From NCBI GenBank assembly GCA_902491535.1, contig CABUHS010000009.1, positions 13,087-77,086 of the forward strand: DNA of 64,000 nt, written 5' to 3'. The notes under the pieces are model-generated. The model saw only the letters and a list, made by a program, of their open reading frames with translations, was not told the origin of the DNA and did no database searches. The first letter of the stretch is position 1; every line of letters starts with the position of its first letter. Positions 1-8,427 of the stretch are shown piece by piece. Source of the DNA: an uncultured Eubacteriales bacterium. Its GTDB lineage: Bacteria; Bacillota; Clostridia; Oscillospirales; CAG-272. The position numbers were made by a program, and so were the translations under genes.

Positions 1-1236
1 AAGGTGTATTCGCGCCCTGACGGATATCCGCAGAACTATTCCAATACTTACAGGGGACTTACAAATATTGATTATGCGGTAACAAACTCGCTTAATACAG
101 TGGCATATAAGGTGCTTGATATGCTTACTCTCGACCGTTCATTTGACTTTGTAAAAAACAAGCTCCATATGAACAGCCTTCTCGACGGTTATGTGACTAA
201 AAGCGGTACGGTTCTGTCCGATAAAGACTATTCGGCACTTGCACTCGGAGGAATGAATTACGGTGTTACACTCCTTGAGATAACTGCCGCATATCAGATA
301 TTTCCTAACAGCGGAGTTTACAATACTCCTCATACCGTTCTTCAGATAAAAGATAAAGACGGAAACATTATTGTAGACAGAGGTATTGAAAGCGAAGTTG
401 TTATAAGTGACCAGACGGCGACAATTATGACAAAGCTGCTTGAAAATGTTGTCCGCCGCGGTACTGCAAGCTCGGTAACCCTTAAGAACAGGGTAGATGT
501 TGCGGGTAAAACAGGTACAACCACAGATGACCGTGACCGTTGGTTTGTCGGTTATACACCCTATTATGTGGCAGGAGTATGGTTCGGATACAAGATGCCT
601 CAGAGCCTCAGTGCGTTCTCTGCTTCTGTTCCTCCGTCTGCAAAGATATGGGACGATGTGATGAATAAGGTACAGGATATAATCGCACAGCGCTGTACCG
701 AAAAGGGAGAGGCACTGAAAACATTTGTTGATGCTCCCGGAATTATTGAATGCAATTACTGTATTGATTCCGGTAAGGCGTACGGCGATTCATGCCGTCA
801 CGATCCGAGAGGAAGCCGTGTTGCAACAGGATATTTTACACTTGCGACAATGCCTACCGATCCCTGCGATACACACGTAATGGTAGAATATGACGGAAAC
901 AGCGGTGTTGCAAACTCTGGTTGTAAGACAAACAAGAAGGTAGCGCTTCTTAATATTCCGACAAGAAACTTCCCGATCCAGGTAAGGATCACAGATGCGC
1001 AGTATACATGGCGTGACATAGGTTCGTATGATTTCTGCACAGATCCGTCGCTGCCCTTCTACGCTGCCGCACTTACACCCGGAACCTATACAGGTATTAC
1101 CGGCGGAGGTGTACAGTTTAACAGAGGATGTCCGGATCACGGTAAAGCGGAGGAAACGACTGTTGCTCAGACAGAGGCTGCAACTGAGCCGCAGACAGAT
1201 GACAATCCTCCGGAAACTCAAAAGCCTGCTGCATGA
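1..1236 (+). CDS. Class A penicillin-binding protein, C-terminal part (5' end outside window)
   Basis: The frame is open from the first base, so the membrane anchor, the glycosyltransferase domain and the SxxK serine motif lie upstream of the window. What remains, about 411 codons, is the rear of a transpeptidase domain that cross-links peptidoglycan outside the membrane. The SxN motif is SLN at residues 30-32 of the visible part and the KTG motif is KTGT at residues 170-173, followed by a WFVGYTPYYVAGVWFGY block typical of PBP1-type enzymes. About 200 further residues follow, with paired cysteines (CNYCIDSGK) and a Thr/Glu/Gln-rich tail, an extension common in clostridial PBPs. A hairpin follows at 1430-1476. 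The family is clear; the exact paralogue cannot be told from this fragment. Confidence 0.9.
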   Translation, partial: KVYSRPDGYPQNYSNTYRGLTNIDYAVTNSLNTVAYKVLDMLTLDRSFDFVKNKLHMNSLLDGYVTKSGTVLSDKDYSALALGGMNYGVTLLEITAAYQIFPNSGVYNTPHTVLQIKDKDGNIIVDRGIESEVVISDQTATIMTKLLENVVRRGTASSVTLKNRVDVAGKTGTTTDDRDRWFVGYTPYYVAGVWFGYKMPQSLSAFSASVPPSAKIWDDVMNKVQDIIAQRCTEKGEALKTFVDAPGIIECNYCIDSGKAYGDSCRHDPRGSRVATGYFTLATMPTDPCDTHVMVEYDGNSGVANSGCKTNKKVALLNIPTRNFPIQVRITDAQYTWRDIGSYDFCTDPSLPFYAAALTPGTYTGITGGGVQFNRGCPDHGKAEETTVAQTEAATEPQTDDNPPETQKPAA

Positions 1237-1538
1237 CGGAGGTATGAGACAGGATGGGTCGTGTGAGTATGCATTTCTGTTTGGATAATTTTTGACGAAT
1301 ATAACATGCGGTCAAAAATCTTTCCGTTTTACGCAACATGGTTTGGCAATGAGCTAAAAACAGAAATACTTGCATGGAATATCTGACTAAAATAAAGCTT
1401 CGGAATAAAACCGGGCGTAAATAAAACATAAAAGCGGGACGGGTCTCATATATTGAAAAGGGACCTGCCCGCTTTTGCGGTGTGCCCGAAACTTGTATGA
1501 TGCAGAGGTATGCCTTTGCCGAAAGGAACGGTACAGCC
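1237..1538. other. Gene-free stretch with two hairpins
   Basis: No gene is supported here. It holds a 9-bp inverted repeat (ATTTTTGAC at 1288-1296 with GTCAAAAAT at 1311-1319) and the hairpin listed as a terminator at 1430-1476. The start of an upstream-extended tspO frame (1482) lies here but lacks a ribosome binding site. Confidence 0.5.
1430..1476 (+). terminator. Probable terminator after the PBP gene
   Basis: Imperfect hairpin with outer arms AAAGCGGG and CCCGCTTT and a further partly paired inner part; only a four-base T run follows, so it may be a weak terminator. Confidence 0.4.
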
Positions 1539-2054
1539 ATGAAAACTAAAAAGCTATTTCCGAAAATACGTGCGGATCTTTGCAGAATAAATACAAAAAC
1601 AACGATCATAGCTGCCGTGGCAGTTCTTATTATCGGATTTCTTGTATTTGTATCCGTGGGAAAAAGCAGGATATATTCCTGTCTGCTTCTTCCGTCATTT
1701 GCACCGCCTCGCATTATCTTTCCGATAGTCTGGACGGTTTTATATTTACTTATAGGCGGATGCGCCGGAGCGGTATACGGAGTATGTGATAAATGCCTCG
1801 AAACACTCAAATACAAAAGTCTTTTGTTTTTTGTACTGATGCTGTTTCTGAATTATGTATGGTATCCGGTATTTTTTGGCGCAGGAGCAAAATTTATTGC
1901 ACTTATAATCTGCGGAGCGCTGATTGCTATTACTTTGCCGATAAGAGTGATGTTCGGTAAATTTTTTTATACGGCAAAACTGATAATGACAGTGTATCTT
2001 GTATGGCTGTGTTATGCGTTTTTACTCTGTCTTGCTGTGGTGCTGATGAATTGA
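1539..2054 (+). CDS. tspO: TspO/MBR family membrane protein
   Basis: Protein of 171 residues with five predicted membrane segments. The family signatures are visible: PSFAPPRIIFPIVWTVLYL matches the conserved Pro-Pro-x3-Phe-x2-Val-Trp block, LNYVWYPVFF matches the LNxxWxxxFF helix, and YLVWLCYAFLL the last helix. TspO proteins bind porphyrins and related tetrapyrroles and take part in stress or tetrapyrrole handling; the role here is not set by context. The start at 1539 is chosen because AAAGGA (1522-1527) stands 11 bases before it. An in-frame start at 1482 has no ribosome binding site and would put 19 non-hydrophobic residues in front. The gene looks monocistronic. The N-terminal segment of about 20 basic residues is longer than in most family members. 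Confidence 0.85.
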   Translation: MKTKKLFPKIRADLCRINTKTTIIAAVAVLIIGFLVFVSVGKSRIYSCLLLPSFAPPRIIFPIVWTVLYLLIGGCAGAVYGVCDKCLETLKYKSLLFFVLMLFLNYVWYPVFFGAGAKFIALIICGALIAITLPIRVMFGKFFYTAKLIMTVYLVWLCYAFLLCLAVVLMN

Positions 2055-2104
2055 ACCGATAAATGAAATAGACAGACAAAAAACGTCAAAAAAGTAATTT
2101 TGTA

Positions 2105-2133
2105 TTGCACTTATATAAAAAATCTGCTATTAT
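2105..2133 (+). promoter_or_regulatory. Vegetative promoter for the GHL10-like gene
   Basis: TTGCAC (2105-2110), 17-base spacer, TATTAT (2128-2133), 93 bases before the chosen start. Confidence 0.6.
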
Positions 2134-2225
2134 AGATAATGTGATATCCGAATGCATGCAGCATACGGATGTATGTGTTTTATATAAGAAGTCGCTTAAG
2201 TAACTCAAAGAACAAACGGAATAAA

Positions 2226-3482
2226 ATGAATAAAAGAAAACTTATATATACAGCGGCGCTTACGCTTGCCGCTGTAATAGTCGGCGCAATCGGTTCAGCG
2301 TGTTCACGTGCGGAATATGACAGTCCTCAGGAAGATCATGATGTGCCTCCGGTTTCGGCAAAAGAAGAGCTTCGCGGTGTGTGGATAGCATCTGTATATA
2401 ATATAAATTATCCGTCAGCCCGTGAACTTGACGCATCTGCTCTGAAAGCCGAACTGGACGGAATTATAAACTGTGCTGTCGAGAGCGGATTCAATACAGT
2501 ATGTTTTCAGGCGCGTCCGTCCTGTGATGCATTGTATGACTCCGAAATATTTCCGGTATCTTCGGTAATATCTGCAAGCAGAGTACTTCCCGACGGGTTT
2601 GATCCGCTCGGATATATTGTGACAGCGGCTCATTCAGCGGGACTTGATGTAATAGCATGGATAAATCCGCTCAGAGTAACAGCCTCGAAGTCAGACAGCC
2701 GCGAAGCGGCGTTTGCGCAGCTTTCGCAGGAAAGTCCGGCCGCACAGCATCCGGAATACTGTGTTTTTTACGGCGGCGGGCTATGGTTTGATCCCGGAAT
2801 ACCCGATGTCAGACAGCTTGTTGCTGACGGTGTTCGCGAAGTTATCACTTCGTATGACGTTGACGGTGTAATATTTGACGATTATTTTTATCCGTATCCG
2901 TCTGACGGCGAGATATACGATGATTCCGAAAGTTATGCTGAATTCGGCGGAGGAAAAGAGCAGGGAGACTTCAGGCGCGGTAATGTCAATGAACTTGTAA
3001 AACTTTGCGGTGAGACCGTAAAAAGTGTTAATACTGATTTGAGCTTCGGTGTTTCTCCTTTCGGGATATGGAGGAATTCTTCTTCAGATCCGAGGGGAAG
3101 TGATACTGCCGGACTTCAGGCGTATGATACGCTCTACTGTGATGCGCTTGCATGGATAGACGGCGGATATATAGATTATATATCACCTCAGCTTTACTGG
3201 AGCGGAGATAATCAGAAAGCGCCGTATGATGTTCTTCTTAGGTGGTGGAGCGACGCGGTAAAGGGCAGTAACGTTAAACTTATTGTTTCACACGGTACGT
3301 ATAAGATCTCCGAATGGAACAGCTCGGATGAAATTATACGTCAGATCGCGGAATCGCGTAAGGTATCTTCATATGCCGGAGGTCTTCATTACGGCTACGC
3401 CGATATTCGTGACGACACTCTCGGAATAAAAGAAAAGCTTACAGGATTGTATTCGGTATCGCCGTCCGATACAGCTCCGTAA
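2226..3482 (+). CDS. GHL10-type glycosyl hydrolase-like exported lipoprotein (DUF187)
   Basis: Exported protein of 418 residues resembling the glycosyl-hydrolase-like 10 family, TIM-barrel proteins proposed to act on cell-wall or polysaccharide substrates. Residues 1-26 form a signal sequence (MNKRKL, hydrophobic core, Cys26). The sequence before the cysteine is IGSA, not a perfect lipobox, so lipid attachment is likely but not certain. Family landmarks follow in order: ELRGVWIASVYNINYPS at the start of the barrel, then CFQARPSCDALYDSEIFPVS, then DGVIFDDYFYPYP with the paired aspartates expected near the active site, then ISPQLYW. The start at 2226 puts the basic residues and the hydrophobic stretch at the very N-terminus; the longer frame from 2169 would bury the signal. 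The gene stands alone behind its own promoter. Substrate unknown. Confidence 0.8.
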   Translation: MNKRKLIYTAALTLAAVIVGAIGSACSRAEYDSPQEDHDVPPVSAKEELRGVWIASVYNINYPSARELDASALKAELDGIINCAVESGFNTVCFQARPSCDALYDSEIFPVSSVISASRVLPDGFDPLGYIVTAAHSAGLDVIAWINPLRVTASKSDSREAAFAQLSQESPAAQHPEYCVFYGGGLWFDPGIPDVRQLVADGVREVITSYDVDGVIFDDYFYPYPSDGEIYDDSESYAEFGGGKEQGDFRRGNVNELVKLCGETVKSVNTDLSFGVSPFGIWRNSSSDPRGSDTAGLQAYDTLYCDALAWIDGGYIDYISPQLYWSGDNQKAPYDVLLRWWSDAVKGSNVKLIVSHGTYKISEWNSSDEIIRQIAESRKVSSYAGGLHYGYADIRDDTLGIKEKLTGLYSVSPSDTAP

Positions 3483-3625
3483 TCATCACAGATGCGGCTT
3501 GAGGACTCATTAAGACGGAGATTCCGTATATAAATACGGCTGATATTCGGACATGAATTTTTTTATGAGGTACGCTGCGCGATAAGAGAATTACCATATA
3601 TTTAGGGGTAGCATTTTTCTTTCCG

Positions 3626-3650
3626 AACGCTTATAATGTAGGTAAGCGTT
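3626..3650. promoter_or_regulatory. 8-bp inverted repeat over a TATAAT box
   Basis: AACGCTTA (3626-3633) and TAAGCGTT (3643-3650) form a perfect inverted repeat with a 9-base centre; TATAAT at 3632-3637 overlaps the left arm, as an operator would. No convincing -35 box accompanies it. Confidence 0.35.
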
Positions 3651-3687
3651 ATAAATAAAAAAGGCTTAATTTTATTTGATAAAATAC

Positions 3688-3730
3688 AGCGGATCATGAC
3701 GTGCCGTAAGATGCAAGGCGGTATGATCCG
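3688..3730 (+). promoter_or_regulatory. Hairpin in the mecA-like leader
   Basis: CGGATCAT and ATGATCCG form a perfect 8-bp stem around about 25 bases, directly before the ribosome binding site of the MecA-like gene. TGATAAAAT just upstream (ending about 3684) reads as an extended -10 box. There is no T run, so this is more likely a leader structure than a terminator. Confidence 0.3.
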
Positions 3731-3757
3731 AAGCTTTTCGGAAAGGATAGATACCTG

Positions 3758-4465
3758 ATGGAATTCATAATGATAAGCGACAGTAAGCTCAAGATCGCTC
3801 TCACACCTGCGGATATGAAAGAATATTCTCTCGACTGTGAAACGATAGATTATGACAAAACGGAGACACGGGCCGCGTTCTGGCAGTTTTTTGACGATGT
3901 TAAGCTGAGAACGGGCTTCGATGCGGCGTCTGACAGGATATTCGTTCAGATATATTCATCTGTCGGAGGCGGCTGTGAAATGTATGTTACCAAGATTGCG
4001 GATAAAACCGAAGCAGATGCCCGGGAGAATGATTCCGGATGCCCGGAAGAAGCGCCGCTGAGCATTGCCGTGAAGGATCCGGAACATGACGGCATCCGTG
4101 ATGAATTCTTGCCGTCTTGTGAGAAAGACGGCATCAGTCCGGATAAGAAAACAAATGATAAAGCTTCTGCCGATCTGACACAGAGGTATATATACCGTAC
4201 TGAGTCTATGGGCGAACTTCTCGGTCTTTGCGGATATCTTGTGGGGAGGAACGATATATCAGCAAGCGATGCATACTGCGATCCTTTGGGCGGAAAATAT
4301 TATATTATGATCGGAACAACTGCACGCAGCGAACCTATTCCTCTTTCGGCATATCTTGATGAATACGGCGAACCTTGTCCGTCAGGTGCAGAAATGTATA
4401 TATCCGAACATATGAACTGTATATGCCGTGAAAATGCTGTCGGCATACTTGCCGGACTCCTGTGA
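3758..4465 (+). CDS. mecA: MecA-family adaptor protein
   Basis: Protein of 235 residues resembling MecA, the adaptor that delivers substrates to the ClpC/ClpP protease and in Bacillus regulates competence. The N-terminal domain shows the family pattern (KIALTPADMKEY, then FWQFFDDV, then GGGCEMYVTKI). A charged linker of about 50 residues follows. The C-terminal domain (about 145-235) has the repeating hydrophobic pattern ending in KYYIMIG and an AEMYISEHMNCI segment. AAAGGAT precedes the start at good distance; an in-frame ATG at 3770 is a weaker alternative. The gene has its own leader with two inverted repeats. The family call is good; whether it binds ClpC is inferred. Confidence 0.75.
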   Translation: MEFIMISDSKLKIALTPADMKEYSLDCETIDYDKTETRAAFWQFFDDVKLRTGFDAASDRIFVQIYSSVGGGCEMYVTKIADKTEADARENDSGCPEEAPLSIAVKDPEHDGIRDEFLPSCEKDGISPDKKTNDKASADLTQRYIYRTESMGELLGLCGYLVGRNDISASDAYCDPLGGKYYIMIGTTARSEPIPLSAYLDEYGEPCPSGAEMYISEHMNCICRENAVGILAGLL

Positions 4466-4560
4466 TACGGCATATATAAAGGAGTAATACATAATACCGG
4501 GTGTTTCATCCGGATGACGTTTTAAATGAAAAGACTTTATAGATTGAAAGGAAATAAAAA

Positions 4561-5133
4561 ATGGAACTTACGTGGGAAGCGCTCGAAGAAGAATGTAGGA
4601 ACTGCCGTAAGTGTCAGCTCGGCGAAACAAGAACTAATTGTGTATTTGGGGCAGGAAACAAAAACGCCGATCTTATGTTTATCGGTGAAGCTCCGGGAGA
4701 AAAAGAGGATCTATCCGGAGTACCGTTTGTCGGACCTGCAGGAAAGCTCTTTGATAAATTTCTCTATGCGGTCGATATATCACGCGAGGATGTATACATA
4801 GCTAATATGCTGAAATGCCGCCCTCCTAGAAACCGCGATCCGCTTCCTGCCGAACAGGATCTTTGCATCGAATATCTGCGCGGTCAGGTGCGTCTGATAA
4901 AACCGAAGATGATAGTGTGTCTCGGAAGAATCTCCGCAATGAGGCTGATACGTTCGGATTATCGTATTACACGCGAACACGGAACATGGGTCAAAAAGGG
5001 AAATATGTGGATAACTGCGGTATATCATCCGTCGCTTCTTTTGCGGGATCCCAGAAAAAAAGATGATATGTTGGTCGATATGAAAGCAATAAAAGAACGT
5101 CTTGACGCGCTTAAAGCAGGAATTGAACTCTGA
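4561..5133 (+). CDS. Uracil-DNA glycosylase, family 4 (4Fe-4S)
   Basis: Removes uracil from DNA as the first step of base-excision repair. The 190-residue protein has the iron-sulphur cysteines of the family: a Cys-rich N-terminus (C12, C15, C18) and KCRPP...LC with a C-x15-C spacing near residues 81-97. Motif A is GEAPGEKEDLSGVPFVGPAG, and motif B is HPSLLLRDP near the C-terminus; both line the uracil pocket in family 4 enzymes. Length is normal. GAAAGGAAATAAAAA before the ATG gives a good ribosome binding site. It lies 95 bases after the MecA-like gene and may be cotranscribed with it. Confidence 0.92.
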   Translation: MELTWEALEEECRNCRKCQLGETRTNCVFGAGNKNADLMFIGEAPGEKEDLSGVPFVGPAGKLFDKFLYAVDISREDVYIANMLKCRPPRNRDPLPAEQDLCIEYLRGQVRLIKPKMIVCLGRISAMRLIRSDYRITREHGTWVKKGNMWITAVYHPSLLLRDPRKKDDMLVDMKAIKERLDALKAGIEL

Positions 5134-5262
5134 CATAGCTATTTGAAATATATGTTTTTATATGCGTATTTATGTTCAGGATGACTGCTTCTCATGTTAA
5201 GACAAACTTTGAAATCCGAGGATCGGCGCAGAAATACGCCGCGCTTTTTGCAGAAAGCCCGC

Positions 5263-5291
5263 TTGACAAATTCTGTATGCTGTGATATACT
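5263..5291 (+). promoter_or_regulatory. Vegetative promoter for the HPr-like gene
   Basis: TTGACA (5263-5268), 17 bases, TATACT (5286-5291), 71 bases before the start codon. Confidence 0.75.
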
Positions 5292-5362
5292 GTAAAAGAC
5301 AAATTGTAAGTATTGTTATAGCTTCGGTTTGTAAATAAAAACAAGAGAGGACAGATACGGAT

Positions 5363-5587
5363 ATGAGAGTAAAGATCAATCTTGATACTATGACCGATAT
5401 CAACGATTTTGTAAAGCTGATGACGGGATACGGCGGAAGTGTTTTTCTTACCGATAAAGACCGTCACTTTATTGTAAGCGCAAAATCAATGCTCGGAGCT
5501 ATTTACTCAATGGAGTGGGGCGAGATATGGTGTGAATCGGAAGACGACATATACCATCTGCTCTCGCGCTTTATATCGCAGGAATAA
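5363..5587 (+). CDS. HPr-like small protein lacking the phosphoryl-accepting histidine
   Basis: Protein of 74 residues with the overall pattern of HPr (PTS phosphocarrier): an N-terminal beta strand (MRVKINL), a helix-forming stretch INDFVKLMTGYGGSVFL, and DRHFIVSAKSMLGAIYSMEW, which matches the segment around HPr Ser46 (AKSIMG). The region that should hold His15 reads TMTDINDF, with no histidine, so phosphotransfer from enzyme I is not expected. The AKSMLG serine, target of HPr kinase in true HPr, is kept. Such proteins are frequent in clostridia and of unknown role, perhaps regulatory. AGAGAGGA precedes the ATG. It has its own strong promoter and is followed by a terminator-like hairpin, so it is monocistronic. 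Confidence 0.7.
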   Translation: MRVKINLDTMTDINDFVKLMTGYGGSVFLTDKDRHFIVSAKSMLGAIYSMEWGEIWCESEDDIYHLLSRFISQE

Positions 5588-5682
5588 CGGCTGTAATATG
5601 CCAAGGCCCGATATCGGCGCGTTAAAACAAATCCGGAACTGCGGGCGTTGTTCCGTAAATTCCGGCTGATTGTATAAATGAG

Positions 5683-5724
5683 GTCCGCTGCCGTTTGACA
5701 GTGTCACGGCGGCGGACTGCTTTT
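5683..5724 (+). terminator. Terminator after the HPr-like gene
   Basis: GTCCGCTGCCGT (5683-5694) pairs with ACGGCGGCGGAC (5706-5717), 12 bp with one G-T, followed by TGCTTTT. Confidence 0.65.
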
Positions 5725-5877
5725 GTATCTGACACGGAAAAACATGTAAGCGGCTGTATATTTTACATACTGCGGTATTTTCCGAATTATGCGGACAGGC
5801 TGTTTGGGATCAGGCACGGTACAGATCGATAACATATTTATTTTACGCCGGATTACAGCGGAGGAACGGAGATAAAA

Positions 5878-7029
5878 ATGACTGACAGAATCAGCGGGAG
5901 GCACGGAGAAATAATAGACTATGTTGCGACCTGCCTTTTCGGACTTGAAAAATTTGTAGGGGAAGAGATCGACGCACTCGGATATGAGCGGACATTTACA
6001 ATGGACGGACGTGTCGGCTTCCGCGGAGATATAGATGCGATCGCGCGGTGCAGTATATGGCTTCGTACCGCGGAGCGGCTGTACATAAGCGCCGGACATT
6101 TTACGGCAGATACTTTTGATATGCTTTTTGAGGGGACAAAGGCGCTTCCGTGGGAACGGTATATAGGAAAAAACGATGCGTTTCCCGTAAAAGGGCATTC
6201 TGTCAAATCGCAGCTCTACAGTATTCCGGACTGTCAGAGTATAATAAAAAAAGCAGTGGTTGAACGTCTGCGCGCAAAATACGGGGTTTCTTATTTTGAA
6301 GAGACCGGAGTGAAATATCAGATAGAATTCTTCCTTTTCAAGGATGAAGTTACCCTGATGATAGATACTTCGGGAATGACACTGCACAAACGCGGTTACC
6401 GTGCGCTGTCCGGCGAAGCGCCGCTTCGCGAGACACTCGCGGCTGCGATCGTGAAGCTGTCGCGGCCGCGCGAGGAGGTCTTGCTCTGGGATCCTTTTTG
6501 CGGCTCGGGAACTATTGCGATAGAAGCGGCTCTTATTATGACAAACAGAGCGCCTGGTATGCTCAGAAGCTTTGCCGCGGAGGAATTTGCATTTGTTTCG
6601 AAGGAAAGCTTTAAAATTGCGCGCGAACAGGCTAATGATGAGATAAAACGGGATTCTGCCTTTGAGGCTTATGCTTCCGATATAGATGACGATGTGCTTC
6701 AGATCGCATTGCATAACGCCGAAAAGGCAGGAGTATCCGACCGCGTGCGGATATTTAACCGCGATGCAAGAGATATTGACAGTGAAGGAAGACGCGGGAC
6801 GGTAGTATGTAATCCGCCGTACGGCGAGAGGCTCGGAACTGCCGCTCAGGCGCGTGAATTATACCGTGATATCGGAAAGAGCTGGCGCAGGCTCGAACGA
6901 TGGCAGAGATATATTCTTACCTCCGATGAGGAATTTGAACGCTTTTACGGCGTGCGTGCCGATAAGGTGAGACGGCTCTATAACGGAATGATAAAATGCG
7001 GACTGTATCAGTATTTCAAGAACAGATGA
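5878..7029 (+). CDS. THUMP-domain class I RNA methyltransferase (RlmL-N/TrmN-like)
   Basis: SAM-dependent methyltransferase of 383 residues, probably modifying guanine N2 in 23S rRNA or tRNA. Residues about 15-70 are a ferredoxin-like region, residues 70-165 a THUMP RNA-binding domain, and the rest the catalytic domain. SAM motif I reads DPFCGSGTIAIEAAL and the catalytic motif IV is NPPYGERLG. TSGMTLHKRGYR just before motif I is characteristic of the RlmL/YpsC group. Length matches the stand-alone YpsC-type enzymes, not the fused E. coli RlmL-RlmK. GGAGGAACGGAG lies upstream of the ATG. The exact target base cannot be read from sequence. Confidence 0.85.
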   Translation: MTDRISGRHGEIIDYVATCLFGLEKFVGEEIDALGYERTFTMDGRVGFRGDIDAIARCSIWLRTAERLYISAGHFTADTFDMLFEGTKALPWERYIGKNDAFPVKGHSVKSQLYSIPDCQSIIKKAVVERLRAKYGVSYFEETGVKYQIEFFLFKDEVTLMIDTSGMTLHKRGYRALSGEAPLRETLAAAIVKLSRPREEVLLWDPFCGSGTIAIEAALIMTNRAPGMLRSFAAEEFAFVSKESFKIAREQANDEIKRDSAFEAYASDIDDDVLQIALHNAEKAGVSDRVRIFNRDARDIDSEGRRGTVVCNPPYGERLGTAAQARELYRDIGKSWRRLERWQRYILTSDEEFERFYGVRADKVRRLYNGMIKCGLYQYFKNR

Positions 7030-7092
7030 CGTGCAGAGCTGCGCAGAATGTACATTTTAAAGAATTCAATATGAAAGGGGATTTCCTCAAAG

Positions 7093-7884
7093 ATGAAGGA
7101 AACGGAATCAAATATTTCATCTGTTAAAGGAGATCAGGCTGTCGGAGGAAGCTTTGCACAGGGATTGCGTGACGGACTTCCGATCTGCCTCGGATACCTG
7201 TCCGTATCCTTTGCTTTCGGAATATATGCAGTCGGAAGCGGAATAGGTATACTTGAAACACTGCTTATCTCAATGATGAATCTTACATCAGCGGGACAGC
7301 TTGCTGCTGTTCCTATAATAGCATCTGCCGGAAGCCTTGCGGAACTGGCTCTGACACAGTTTGTTATAAATATGCGGTATGCGCTTATGTCGGTATCACT
7401 GTCACAGAAGCTTGCTCCTGATGTGAAAACAGCCGATCGCTTTGCTATCGCATTCGGCAATACTGATGAGGTATTTGCAGTTGCATCGTCGCGTTCCGGA
7501 AGTGTGGGCAGAAAATATCTTTACGGACTTATAATTCCTCCGATAATAGGTTGGTGCAGCGGTACATTCATAGGAGCTGTAGCAGGAAAAATATTGCCTC
7601 AGATCGTTATTTCGTCGCTCGGAATCGCAATATACGGTATGTTTATAGCGATAGTCGTTCCTCCGTCCAAAAAGAACCGTCCTGTTGCCGCTGTCGTTCT
7701 GTTTGCGGCAGCACTCGGATGTGTATTTGAGTATGTACCGGTTCTGAAAAATGTATCGGGAGGTTTTGCCGTAATAATTTCTGCTGTCGCGGCTTCGGCG
7801 ATCGCCGCTTTGATCGCGCCGCTTCCGCGGGAAAATGAAGTATGTGCTGATAATGTACCTTGTGCGGAGGAGGATCCGGAATGA
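7093..7884 (+). CDS. azlC: AzlC family branched-chain amino acid exporter, large subunit
   Basis: Membrane protein of 263 residues; with the small partner AzlD it exports branched-chain amino acids or analogues. It has the AzlC opening GLRDGLPICLGYLSVSFAFGI, then NLTSAGQLAAVPIIA and INMRYALMSVSLS, a block conserved in the family, and about six to eight membrane segments. The C-terminal 20 residues are acidic and soluble. AAAGGGGATTTCCTCAAAG precedes the ATG. The stop overlaps the start of azlD (ATGA), so the two are translationally coupled. Confidence 0.88.
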   Translation: MKETESNISSVKGDQAVGGSFAQGLRDGLPICLGYLSVSFAFGIYAVGSGIGILETLLISMMNLTSAGQLAAVPIIASAGSLAELALTQFVINMRYALMSVSLSQKLAPDVKTADRFAIAFGNTDEVFAVASSRSGSVGRKYLYGLIIPPIIGWCSGTFIGAVAGKILPQIVISSLGIAIYGMFIAIVVPPSKKNRPVAAVVLFAAALGCVFEYVPVLKNVSGGFAVIISAVAASAIAALIAPLPRENEVCADNVPCAEEDPE

Positions 7885-8201
7885 ACTTCATGGTATTTCT
7901 TAAATACCTTATTGTAATGGCAGGAGTTACATACCTTATACGTATGATCCCGTTGGTCCTTATCAAACGTAAAATAGAAAACCGTTTTATCCAATCGTTT
8001 TTATATTATATACCGTATGCGGTTCTGTCCGTTATGACGATTCCGGCGATATTTTCGTCTACCGGTTCGGTACCGTCGGCTGTTTGCGGATTTTCGGTGG
8101 CGCTTGTACTTGCATTTTTTGATAAAGGGCTACTGACGGTCGCTGCCGGATCGTGCGCGGCAGTGCTTATTTTTGAGCTTGCCGAAAGGCTTTTAATGTA
8201 A
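7881..8201 (+). CDS. azlD: AzlD family branched-chain amino acid exporter, small subunit
   Basis: Membrane protein of 106 residues with four predicted helices, partner of AzlC. The opening YLIVMAGVTYLIRMIPLVLI carries the conserved TYLxRxxP motif, and the middle YYIPYAVLSVMTIPAIF the second family motif. The start at 7881 is chosen because it overlaps the azlC stop (ATGA) and has GGAGGAGG eight to fifteen bases upstream; the in-frame codon at 7860 would add residues MCGGGSG for no reason. A terminator follows closely at 8234-8260. Confidence 0.88.
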   Translation: MNFMVFLKYLIVMAGVTYLIRMIPLVLIKRKIENRFIQSFLYYIPYAVLSVMTIPAIFSSTGSVPSAVCGFSVALVLAFFDKGLLTVAAGSCAAVLIFELAERLLM

Positions 8202-8233
8202 ACTATGCTGCTATCTCGAACAGTATCTGAAAA

Positions 8234-8260
8234 ATATCACGCTTTGCGTGGTATTTTTTT
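8234..8260 (+). terminator. Terminator of azlCD
   Basis: ATATCACGC and GCGTGGTAT pair around a short TTT loop, followed by seven T. Confidence 0.75.
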
Positions 8261-8261
8261 G

Positions 8262-8290
8262 TTGACTTTGACGTTTGTTTGTGGTAAAAT
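8262..8290 (+). promoter_or_regulatory. Vegetative promoter for the cytidylate-kinase-like gene
   Basis: TTGACT (8262-8267), 17 bases, TAAAAT (8285-8290). It begins two bases after the T run of the azlCD terminator. It implies a leader of about 130 bases, in which GCAGAC and GTCTGC could close a long stem. Confidence 0.7.
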
Positions 8291-8427
8291 AATAAGGGGA
8301 GAGGATCTCCTCAGTGAAATGTGCAGACCATGCGGCGGAAGAGCTATCGGAAACTGAGAGCAGTCCTATAGATATCGTCTGCTGTGTGCTTGCCCGGACC
8401 GTGTGAGCGGTGAAAGGAGTTACCGAT

